This document shows, in pieces, positions 47,801-57,941 of a stretch of 64,000 nt of DNA. The stretch comes from Tubulanus polymorphus (lineage: Eukaryota > Nemertea > Palaeonemertea > Tubulaniformes > Tubulanidae). Under the pieces are notes generated by a model, which was given only the letters and a program-made list of their open reading frames with translations, did no database searches and had not been told where the DNA came from. Made by a program: the position numbers and the translations under genes. Each line of letters begins with the position of its first letter. Position 1 is the stretch's first letter. The stretch lies in assembly GCF_964204645.1 (NCBI RefSeq), contig NC_134030.1, forward strand, positions 9,422,278-9,486,277, in the 5' to 3' direction.

Positions 47801-48017
47801 CTAGCTCGTTGTATCGGAAGAGGTCAGATATTGTTGTTATTACGATGCTTTTGTAATGTTTCATGTAATTGATACTTACCTTAAAGTTTAAACATCTATG
47901 CTGTATACAGCATCTACTGTATTCAAAAAATATCTATATTTCTTCTAGGGAAGTGCTTTGAGTAAGAAAGGCTGGGGTCCATCCACTGCTTACGTCTACG
48001 TCTTGACAGATGGTTGA
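41887..48017 (+). CDS. Array gene B: secreted Cys-rich / FTP lectin-like / EGF / FN3x5 protein
   Basis: Twelve exons: 41887-41962, 42190-42387, 43117-43335, 43445-43663, 43816-43962, 44128-44487, 44566-44651, 46197-46416, 46572-46880, 46957-47277, 47516-47766, 47949-48017. They join in frame to 824 residues. The order of modules is as in gene A, but the signal peptide is of another type (MVRLTYALSFLVAVYAL), shared with C and D. The cysteine module reads GTCFGQSCTGWSCHC, and the FTP domain NPWLIVDLGSRYVVHEV with GRYVSVQ. EGF and FN3 domain 1 (KLVSQIHSV, GSIRVGYHILYRKVGDKDW) are very close to D and E. It ends VYVLTDG and stop. Intron 7 is unusually long (1.5 kb). The protein is expected to be secreted and glycosylated; its role is unknown. 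Confidence 0.88.
44652..46196. other. Long intron 7 of gene B with recurring CCCCTAGTGGC-like words
   Basis: The corresponding intron in D is only about 150 bp, so some 1.4 kb was gained here or lost elsewhere. It holds no supported exon. Variants of CCCCTAGTGGC occur near 44800 (inverted), 45070, 45203 (inverted) and 45485, each within similar surroundings, which suggests a degenerate repeat or transposon. Confidence 0.45.
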
Positions 48018-48925
48018 ATCACACCCAGAGCCACACGTGGAAAATGGAGTAATGGCATACAGATCTGTATCTCAACTTACATTGGAATACTGACGAGAAT
48101 GAAAATTCATATGTAAAATTCTGACTGTATGAATGCGTTATTTTCTTTTCCAATAGATATCATAATGATATGATATACATACACATATGCATATACATAG
48201 ACATATGTATATCCAATACATATGCATGTGCATGTGCATGTACATGTACATGTACATATACATATACATCTTTTAGACAAGTAACTCATAGAAATTGAAT
48301 AATTAATCAAGTGTTTTCCAAAACATTGCACTGTAATTCGCTACTTCTTAATACATCTGAAAACGAATAAAAGTTGTAATCAGGACTCATTTGTTCGAAG
48401 ATGATTTGTTTTTCGTATGCCATCACTCTTCGCGTATAGCTTTCTTGACCCTTATTCCTGAACTAGAAATTTAATAGGATGTACGTGGCTCACTGTCTTC
48501 CTTGCACACTGCGTACAGAAAAGGACTTTTTAACGTTTTTCGAATAATTGTCTTTAATGAGCATCAATCAGCTGATGGGCGCTTGACCTTATCCTCTATC
48601 ATCTTGTGTCGGCTTATTTTCTGTTGCGAACAAGTATATTCTTCAGTGTCGACAGTTTTGACGGATGACATGTATTCAGAATGCCCGACTAAGTGACCGA
48701 TTGTGTTAGAATTATTTTCAGGCAAATTTTCTTCCACGTGTTGCCGCATAACTGAAATTCTATACTTTGTACCACTAGAAAATTTATCAAATTCATATTC
48801 AAATAGTGAATTTCCACAAACGTCCAATTTAAGCTGATATAAGCTGAGTTTATCTAATCCAGCGTTGACGATAAGAGGTCATAATATGTCTGTTGTAACA
48901 TCCAATCATTTCCACACATTGCCCA
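48018..48925. other. Intergenic: gene B 3' flank and GPCR upstream region
   Basis: This contains the 3' flank of gene B (AATAAA near 48368), the ACATAT microsatellite, and a stretch with short open frames on both strands (48502-48827) that I cannot assign. The next coding feature is the GPCR. Confidence 0.4.
48168..48270. repeat. Microsatellite of CATATA/CATGTA/CATGTG units
   Basis: Six-base units such as CATATG, CATGTG and CATGTA repeat with variation over about 100 bp in the 3' flank of gene B. Confidence 0.85.
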
Positions 48926-48958
48926 TTGATTTTACGATTACTTTCGAAAACATTTTGC

Positions 48959-49918
48959 ATGGCAGAGGCGACAATGAATTCTACTGATGCGCGGATTAGC
49001 CGACCGTACTACTCCATTCTCCTCATGTCCGTGGAAAATAAATCAGGAGGTTACCGTACGCTGTCATACACTATTCTGTCAATTGAATTCATTTTGGGTG
49101 CTATTGGAAATTCGGCTACTTTCTTCATAATGATTAGCCACAGATTCCGGGGTTTATCGTACGCTAACTATCTAATCGTTTTGTCGCTGAGCGATTTGTA
49201 CGTTTGCGTCAGTTACACGTTGATGCCCATGGTACAGTTCATTCTCATTCACATGCGCAGTGGTCCAAGATTCATCATGAACTCTCTGATAAGTTGTCAA
49301 ATCAACCAATTCATGAATCATTATGCCGGTGCTTGTAGTTCGTGGTTGATAGTAGCTATATCTCTGGAACGCGTGGCAGTCGTGCTCTTCCCGTTCACTT
49401 CACGTTTGGTTTGCACACCTAGATTCGCAATATGCGTCATTGTCTTCATTTGCACAAATAACGTCGCTATAAGCGTTGTTTCTTCTTTGAATACATATTT
49501 TACCGATCACTTGTTGTGTTATCAGTATCATAATTTTCAAGTGACATTTGCTCGAACATACGTCGTCCTAATCTATTTTCTACCTTTAGCACTCATCGTT
49601 ACGGCCAACTCCATCATTATCGGTGTATTATTCAGGCGTTCTGAATTGACCTCGACTGATAGGAAATCCGTAAGGTCTAAACGAACGACATTAATGCTCG
49701 TAACGGTTGCCCTCGCGTATGCCGCGTTAACGCTACCGTCCTGTATCACCGCGGTCTTACCAATCGTCGTATCGCTGAAAGAGCTGATTTTCGACATACT
49801 CAGTCAGTTACAATCGTGTAACTACGTCATCAACTTTTACATATACCTTTTAATGGGACGAGAAATTCGAGAATATTTCTTCGCAAAACTTGCGTGCAAA
49901 TACGTACGTAGCAAATAG
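48959..49918 (+). CDS. Rhodopsin-like GPCR, single exon (319-330 aa)
   Basis: This is an intact seven-helix frame. An upstream in-frame ATG at 48926 exists, but MAEATMNSTDAR at 48959 gives a more usual start with an NST glycosylation site. TM1 carries the GN pair (FILGAIGNSATFF), TM2 LIVLSLSDLYV, and TM3 ends ISLERVAVVLFPF (E-R-V in place of D-R-Y). Loop 3 is short and basic (DRKSVRSKRTT), TM6 is LVTVALAYAALTLPS, and TM7 is CNYVINFYIYLL with N-F in place of N-P. No ligand can be named. It follows gene B on the same strand; the fragments at 41119-41455, upstream of B, are its relatives. Confidence 0.85.
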   Translation: MAEATMNSTDARISRPYYSILLMSVENKSGGYRTLSYTILSIEFILGAIGNSATFFIMISHRFRGLSYANYLIVLSLSDLYVCVSYTLMPMVQFILIHMRSGPRFIMNSLISCQINQFMNHYAGACSSWLIVAISLERVAVVLFPFTSRLVCTPRFAICVIVFICTNNVAISVVSSLNTYFTDHLLCYQYHNFQVTFARTYVVLIYFLPLALIVTANSIIIGVLFRRSELTSTDRKSVRSKRTTLMLVTVALAYAALTLPSCITAVLPIVVSLKELIFDILSQLQSCNYVINFYIYLLMGREIREYFFAKLACKYVRSK

Positions 49919-50560
49919 TAGGATATGAATGTAATTGTTCCCGACGCTTATCATTAGGTCCGATTATGAGTATGCCTTCTCAACATACCAATGACTAGGC
50001 CGTATTCCAATAAATATATAACTCTATGAAAATCTGAGGTGTTTAAGCAACAAATCTAGTTATTGACATTAGTTTCTTTTCACTTGGTACTATGATTGCA
50101 AGATTGCAATCGGATGCCCGCATCGCTTCCGTTAGTATTATGCCTTCCACCTTTGTCTGAATGCTAAGCAAGATTCAAATAAATTCACTGTTGTAAAATC
50201 TAGCAAATTGATTCAAATACATGTAAATTAACTGTTGTCAAACTGAGCAAATCATGAGAAAATAATTGTAAGTAAGTAGTTGTTGATGTATTTATTGCAG
50301 ACAATCGATTCAATCTGATGGAACAAGTTTTTTCAAGTAACAAATCTTTGTCTGGTTATTAACGTAAGTTGTCAATTCATGATTGTGACTTTCTATTTCA
50401 ACATAAACGTGTTGGGGATAAAATGAACAGTTAAGGTCCAGGACGGATGTCAGTTTGCATAAGAAACATTATATGATAATGTCAGTATCTCTAGAAACAT
50501 GTGCCAAATAAATCTAATATGTTCAGGAAAAATACTATCGTTTCTAGTGAAAATTACTTT
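49919..50560. other. GPCR 3' flank and intergenic, nothing coding seen
   Basis: AT-rich. An AATAAA about 90 bases after the GPCR stop (near 50009) is a likely polyadenylation signal. No exons were recognised. Confidence 0.4.
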
Positions 50561-50927
50561 CATTTTGGGGATGTTGGTATTTTTCTCTGTTATCTAAATC
50601 TAGCTTCTAGATGTTGGCCCCCCTCCCCTAATCAGGGAACAAAAACAAGAAAGATCCTTCGTGCGCAGATATTTCTGGACGGGGTAGTGAAGTCAGCTGA
50701 ATGCTCTATGGCAATCGATGATACTTCCGCTTCCAGGCAACCCAGAATCAGTACTACCGATGCGAACTCTGGAAAAGATATATTTATGCTCTATTCAGTA
50801 CAACGGGCAGGCCATTTAGAATCAGTACCAATGGATTGACGTTCGCCTGGGCATTAGATAAACCATTCCACGAAGATACTTTGTTCATCGCAACCAGTGA
50901 TTGTCCGGCTCATCCAAGAAATACAAC
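50560..50927. repeat. Duplicated upstream block, copy 1 (before pseudogene C)
   Basis: About 350 bp, starting near GGGGATGTTGG and running to the signal exon, is recognisably the same as 52365-52725 before gene D. Shared words include TTCCGCTTCCAGGC, TCAGTACT and CATTCATCGCAACC / GTTCATCGCAACC. It probably carries the promoter of the B/C/D type. The minus-strand frame of copy 2 is not open here. Confidence 0.65.
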
Positions 50928-51500
50928 ATGGTACGTCATACACGTTTAGTTTCCTTGTTGCAGTATACGCGTTAAATTCATTTATGTTGCCACCATCTGA
51001 AGGTACGTAATTTGTATTCTAAACCTAACGGAATACCCGTGATTCATATAAATGAAATGATTTATGATGGTGCAGTGCAAACTCTCGTCTACGTTCCTTT
51101 TAAGTTTTCTTGAAATGATAATACATTTCTAAAAAAAATGAATACGTTCATTCAGGGAAGTTCTGAACTATGCCTTACAGTGCGGAGAGACGACCGGTGA
51201 CGGCGTCAAACTGAAAAGACCTAGTCGTTCATATTGGAGTATCGATAAAGATCCGAATAATTTACCTTTCAAAGTTTACAATTTGAATCCCGCGACGTGG
51301 TACGGATGTAGGGTAAGTACATTCTAGCGCCCGTAACCTTATTTCAAATTAACTCGTCGCATCGGGAAGAGCTTTGTCTACACATTTACGCTTTTTCAGC
51401 ATTTACCGTACACATACATATTCTTTTAGGGAAGTGCTTTGAGTAAGAAAGTTTAGGGTCCCAAAACCTGTTATATTTACGTCTTGACAGTTGGTTGAAT
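50928..51500 (+). pseudogene. Array pseudogene C: signal exon joined to the last two exons
   Basis: Only the first and last parts of an array gene remain. The signal exon (from 50928) has lost four bases relative to gene B, so it shifts frame and stops after about 14 codons. Intron 1 then runs directly into the middle of exon 11 (51157-51312, matching LNYALQCGETTGDGVK of D), followed by exon 12 (51430 on), where a stop replaces the GW after ALSKK. Exons 2-10 are gone in one deletion. Splice sites of the remaining exons are still present. Confidence 0.9.
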
Positions 51501-52364
51501 CTCACTCAGAGCCACAAGTGGACATAGAAGAAATGGCATACGGATCTCAACCTTGGAATACTGACAATAATAATATGTAACACTCTGTATTATAGAACGT
51601 ATAAACACTCAATTTTCTTTATTAACAAATGTTATAATGATATGATATACTTATACAGCCCTTAATCAAGTAACTTATCCTAATCTAGTAATTAATCAAA
51701 AGTTGCCCAAAAGACTCCACTGCAATACGCTAAGTGTTGATATGGCTAAAATCGACAAAAGTTGTATTCAGAGCCTAAAAGTTCATTTCAGGAGGATCTT
51801 AAATAAACTAGTTAGTTTAGGTTTAGTAGGTGCTGAAATCATCTATATTGCACCATTTAATGTCAGTAGATCTCTTTGAAATTGAACCGATTTTGAACGT
51901 TCGTCATACTTAATTTTTAAGTGTCAAATGAATGTTTTCTTCCATCGTATCAATCGCAATTTTCTGACACGATTTTTCAAAAAGACTTTAAGAAACACCT
52001 TTTAGATATTCGTTCCAATAGTTTGTGTTATTATGTGATTTTTTGAGCCCGCCAGAACCGTTCCAGCGCTTTTATTACATTGGCAACTACTAGGGTACTG
52101 TGTTAGTCGATGTGCTGCACTACGGCATCAATAATGGCTTATCAAAATAATAATCGTATCAAAATAATAATTACAATTGTTTATTTTGGCGTTTTTGGTC
52201 TTGAAATATATATCTCATGACTTTTGTTTCGACTATCAAATAAATATGATATTTTCTGGAAAATGCAGTTTTTTTTCTAATAAATAATTCAATATATTGC
52301 TTAATAATTTCACGATTAATTCGATTAGGTTTCAAATCCAGGTGCATTTTAAGTGTTGTTAACT
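51501..52364. other. Intergenic between pseudogene C and gene D
   Basis: The first 150 bases match the 3' flank of gene B (GAGCCACA-GTGG, ATGGCATACGGATCT). The rest is AT-rich with no supported exon. Confidence 0.4.
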
Positions 52365-52725
52365 TTCTTTTTGGGGATGATGGCATTTTTCTGTTCCCTT
52401 ATCGTGGCTTCTAGATATTTTCCCGCTGAAACAAAAAAGAAAAAACAAGATATTGCCATCATGTGAAGAAATTTCCAGACGTAGAAGCTAAGTATGTTGA
52501 ATGCTACTGTGGCTGTCGACGATAATTCCGCTTCCAGGCCTAACGAAATCAGTACTGCCAATACGAACCCTGGAACGGCCATATTTATCATCTATTTAGT
52601 TTAACGACCAGGTCACTCGGAATCAGTAACAATAGACTGTCATAACATGAATCATCCCGCGAAGCTACTTCATTCATCGCAACCTAGTCGATTCAGTGAT
52701 TGTCCGACTCGTCAGGAAATATAAC
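52365..52725. repeat. Duplicated upstream block, copy 2 (before gene D)
   Basis: This is homologous to 50560-50927. On the minus strand it holds an 80-codon frame (52349-52591) starting MINMAVPGFVLAVLISLGLE, with hydrophobic segments and an internal polypyrimidine-AG tract that could be a splice acceptor. I recognise no family. It could be the first exon of a divergent transcript or chance. Confidence 0.5.
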
Positions 52726-55700
52726 ATGGCGCGTCTAACATACGCGTTTAGTTTCCTTTTTGCAGTTGACGCGTTAAATTTATTAATGTTACCACCGACA
52801 GAAGGTACGTAACTTTTGTTCTAGATCTATTTCATGAAGTTAATGGAATACCAATGATTCGTACTAATGAGATGATTATGATTAAGGTGCAGTGCAAAAT
52901 TCACTTTTCTTTTTAGTTTCTTCTATTAAAAAAAAAAAGAAATGAAAAAGATCATTCAGGGAATATAGATCTCGGTATTTCAGGCACTTGTTTCGGGAAT
53001 AGCTGCACGGGCTGGTCGTGCCATTGCACTAAATCTCAATATGGCAGGCGCTTGCAGAAATTCTGTCCATCGAAGTCCGCAGAAGAAGGCTCTCTTACGT
53101 GTCCACCATCAGCACCGTACTGCGAACCGATTTCCAATAGTGAGCTCTCCTGGCAATGGAAAGGACCCGGATGCCAGATAGGTAACGTGATAAGAACTAT
53201 AATGAGAACAATTCACTATAATACAACAATAGCTAATGATATGAAAACGGTTGTAGAGGTTTTATGGCCATGTACTATCAGAACTATGGTTATCAATGAA
53301 GAACGCCCGGTTTTTACATAGCGTCGTCTGAAACTTTGTACCAGTACCCCCAACCAAGATGATTTTCTTTCTCTAACAAAAAAGAACTTAGAGAGCAAGC
53401 TGTGGTTTGTAAATTGCTTTAAGCAACATCTTTGGATATCACGTCTTGGCCACTTTCTACATTCACCTACAATATACATGTCTATGGTATTTCGTTTTGC
53501 GTTGATTTGATTCATTGTTTTAACTGATTTAGGTCATCGATATATGTCTAGAAATATATGGAACATCGTGTATACCCCAGTTGCGCCTAGATTGGCTCGA
53601 AATCTATCGTAATTGACATGGCTGATAATAGTGCTAATCGTCACCAAAACTGAATTAATATAGGCTGATTCTATTTTACGAATCACGACTTGATTTTCAT
53701 TACGTGACGTATAATTCCATGGAACATGGTGTTATTACGAATGAAATATGAATGCATATGTTTACCTTTAAACTGGTTTTAGGGAATTTGGTAATATCTC
53801 AATAGAGCAATATTGTTCTTATTTTGGTTTTTAAGTTATCTTATTTTCATGTAATTAAAAGCACAGAACAATTAAAAGTAAACATAGAAATATGCACTTT
53901 AATTCCTACAAGCGATTCGATTTTAAATTAGTTTTCACAGTATTTCATTCCTTCGTTGAAATCGTTTATGTCTTTTTCGTTCGTTCAGGTAACATAGCTA
54001 AATCAAAGATGGCCAGAATGTCTTCTGGCTGGAGCAGCGACGATGCACGCAACTGCGTCGACGGCACTACATCCGATTATTGCGAAACGCGCCAACAACG
54101 AAATCCATGGCTGATAGTCGATCTCGGTTCCAGATACGTGGTACACGAGGTGAATTTTTGGTATTCCACGTATACTGGTTATTATTATTGTTCAACCAGT
54201 AACAGTAAGTATTTACCGCAAGTTCTGCGTTATAGTTCCGCAGTTGAGACTACCCAGTCCATCGATTCTTGCAGGTTCCTTCTATGACTGATCTAAGAAC
54301 CGAGTTCATTTTTCCCCCAGGAAAGCTGAGGTGGAGATTGTTACAGAGTCGAGTCGGTGACAGTAACAACCTGACTAATCCATTGTGCGCCAATTACACT
54401 GATGTAAAATACGAGTGCGGTAACCACGTGTCTAAACGTTGCAACGAGGCGTTGGTAGGGCGGTATGTTTCCGTGCAAATGATGGCTTTTCAAAAATTAA
54501 AACTCGCCGAAGTGCAAGTTATCGGATTCAAATATATAGGTAACTGTGATCGCGGCATAAATCAAAGCAAAACTGCAACAAACAATATTACTAATAACAA
54601 GCATTGTACGTCTGTTCATATAGATCGATCGTTGTTCAACTTAAAAATATCATCAAAGAATGTTTCAAATAATGTCAAATAATATTCAATGTCCACTTTT
54701 TCAGATCCGAGTCAATGCACGTTTCCAGGCTCGTTCGGTTGTATGGCTGAAGCTCAGTGCAATCTAAAAGTCCCGAATAGAGTCGACTATTTGACCGGTT
54801 ACTGTTATAATGGCTGTAACGCGAACTATATTGGCAAATACTGCGATAAAGGTTAGTCTTGTGTCATCCTACGTGTAAGGATAAGGGCGTTTCTGCTAGA
54901 TCTGGACGTCCAGGTACGAATGACAGTGCACCCGTCGGTGTGATAACTTTCAACAAAATAATGACATTTCCTTATGGTATATCTAATCATAAACATGTCT
55001 TACAGCATTCAAGTTGACGGGTAAAATGAAATTGGTTAGCCAGCTCCATAGCGTTGAAGTCACGATAATAAACCCACGAGTACCGAATGGCAATACGGAT
55101 TCAGGAAAGGGTTCTATACGTGTGGGATATCGCATCCTTTACAGAAAAGCCGGCGATAAAGACTGGATCGTCGGAAGAACTGAACCACCATCAGAATCGA
55201 GTGTCAGTAATCATATCATGACTCCGATGAGAAATGAAGTTATTTCAGGTCTTGCTGCAAACACCCTGTATGAATTCATGGCCACGGCCCGGAAAATCGA
55301 CGCTAATTTGAACTCGACGTTGACTGAGGATACTCTGAAATCATGCGTGCGTACATTGTGCCACGGTAATTTCCGTTTTACTATCAACGCGTTTATTTCG
55401 ATTAGTAATAGTTGAAAATTCGATGTACTCTTCTTGTTTTTATCACGATTGATAGAGCCCCTTGTTGGTCCTGAGATTATCAGGATAAAGCAACAGCGAG
55501 AATATGCTGACTCACCGCTGTTAACCGTTAACGTAGAATACAAGGTGATTAGAATTCCAAATATGATTGCCAATTCCAAATAACACGTCCATTTTAGGAA
55601 GCTGAACCCATTACTGATTCGTTAATGTTGGTATTCTTACGTGAGTCGGAGATCTAAGCGCGCCATTGGCTTTCTTCATCATTTTTTTCAGATCATCAAA

Positions 55701-57570
55701 GGAGATCAGCGACGATGCGAGGCACCGGGCACGATCTACACAATTTTCATACAATCAACGAAAAATGATGCGTGGACGAATATCGTCCATTATTACAAAA
55801 TTTCCGGCCTGGAGCCTTTGACGAAATATCGAGTGAAAATCGGTATCAAGAATAAAGGAAATGTTAACTTTGTCTTCGGCAAAATTCGTGAATTCATGAC
55901 AGGATCGGCAGGTATTTCTTTTACATTACAGTATGTTAGTACTTGATATAGCTTATAACTAAGGCGTCATCATTCTTCTACGCTGATGCAGTTACCCATT
56001 TAACGGCGACAAATACATCACTCGGTCTGAACGCTTCCTGGAAGACCCCCGTTCAACTTCGACATCTACAATTCAACTTCACTGGAGAGTATCGAATGAT
56101 AAGCCGGTTAGCGTGCCCGAAACAGAGGTCGAGTGAGAAAACACGAGGATGCCCATTCCCAACCGATATCAACGAATTAGAACTAGTCGAACTGCAGAGC
56201 TACGCCTATTACGAGGTGATAATTACTCCTGTTTCGCTTAACGACAAATCCAAAATGGAACGAGAATCAGTTGCATTAAATGTTACTACAAAACAGTCAG
56301 GTAATTGAGTTCACGTTCGGTTGGAAATCAACACATTTTACATCATGATGTCACACGACTACATTACTTTTTCTAGCTCCGACTGGTACCCCTAGACCAG
56401 CCGAGATACGACCACAATTCGTGAGCTTATCGACAATCAAGGAGACAACTTTGGCACATGTCATTTTTTACGAAATATCGTGCGAATCGAGAAATGGAAA
56501 CTTCATCGGTTTCCACTTCAAACTATACGAAAAAAACTCCGGTGAATTAATACGGGAAAATGTCACGACGAAAAATGATTATTATATTGAACATTTGGAG
56601 CCGTTTACGACCTATTCGCTAAGCTACACCTGGACGAACGAAGCCGGTGAAAGTCCGCAATCCGATGCCACCGAATTCAAAACAGACGAAACTAGTAGGT
56701 CACATATATTTCATCAAGATACAATATATCATAAATTTACCAACTTTTCTATTTAGTGAAAAGTAGTTTTCATGAGCAATATATGAGGTAATTCCCTAAG
56801 AAAATATCTGATGCTATCTGAAATAGATTTTTAGCAGAAAATGTATTGCTCGAGGTCAATACCCGAGATAGGGGAAAGAATCGAAATTCATCATGGCGTT
56901 TATGTAAGTCGGACGGTAGACTAATATTTTCGAATAAAGGTTTTGAATTCTAAATCCCATTTTGACCAGTTCTGCTCGATTTCTGCTCGCACTAACAAAA
57001 TGATACTAACTGACAAAATGATACTATGTACTTGTGTACTATTTTCAGCATTATTGGAAGTACAGATGAAAATAAACCCTGTTGATCGTAATGAACACAA
57101 TTTGGACTTCACCGTCGATTTTACGTTCGAGAAAATCCGCGGAGAAGTTCTAAACTATGCCTTACAGTGCGGAGAGACGACCGGTGATGGCGTCAAACCG
57201 AAAAGACCCAGTCGTTCGTATTGGAGTATCGATAAAGATCCGAAGAATCTACCTTTCAAAGTTTACAATTTGAAGGCCGCGACGTGGTACGGATGTAGGG
57301 TATGTCAGCTTTCTAGAACTCAAAACAAAGGTTTATATAAGCACGTTGCAGATGTAATAGGTCATGTATGTTGTTAAAATGCTTCGCTGTTATTTGATTC
57401 AACACTCACTCCGATCACTACCATAATGATTTACTCGCACATAAACATATTTATTCTAGGGAAGTGCTTTGAGTAAGAAAGGATGGGGACCGTCAACGTC
57501 TTACGTCTACGTCTTGACAAAAGATCGAATTTCATCCGGAGCCACGCGTGGACAATGGGAGAGCAGCAAA
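52726..57570 (+). CDS. Array gene D: secreted Cys-rich / FTP lectin-like / EGF / FN3x5 protein
   Basis: Twelve exons: 52726-52804, 52984-53181, 53989-54204, 54321-54539, 54705-54851, 55006-55365, 55456-55544, 55692-55911, 55992-56300, 56377-56694, 57049-57299, 57460-57570. They join in frame to 838 residues. The signal peptide MARLTYAFSFLFAVDAL is of the gene B type. The cysteine module (GTCFGNSCTGWSCHC), the FTP domain (GWSSDDARNCVDG, NPWLIVDLGSRYVVHEV), EGF and FN3 domains are all close to B. The protein runs past the usual end: after VYVLT it continues for 18 residues (KDRISSGATRGQWESSK) to a TAG, because the stop used by B is missing. AATAAA near 57673 is a likely polyadenylation signal. 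Secretion and an adhesion or recognition role are inferred. Confidence 0.88.
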
Positions 57571-57941
57571 TAGATCTGCCACTTAACATTAGCATATTGT
57601 CGATACTGAAAATTCATATGTAAAACTCTATTCTAAAACGTGCAAATACAGTACACTTCTTTTCATGTTTAAATAAATATCATCATTATAAATGAATACA
57701 CTTATACAGCCGTTATTGATAATCAAGTAATTCAAATGTTTTCTAAATAGATTCCACCGTAATACGCTTACTTATTTGCGATCAATTTGTAATTGGTTGG
57801 TACGGTGCTTAATTTGTTTAGGCGGCGCGCTATCGTCGCCTATTTAGGGCAAACAATGTTTTTGTCGTTAATTCTATCATTATCCGGCTAAACTTGTCGA
57901 CTACTGAGTTGAGTTACGCATTGTAAAAACCTCCAAGCAAG

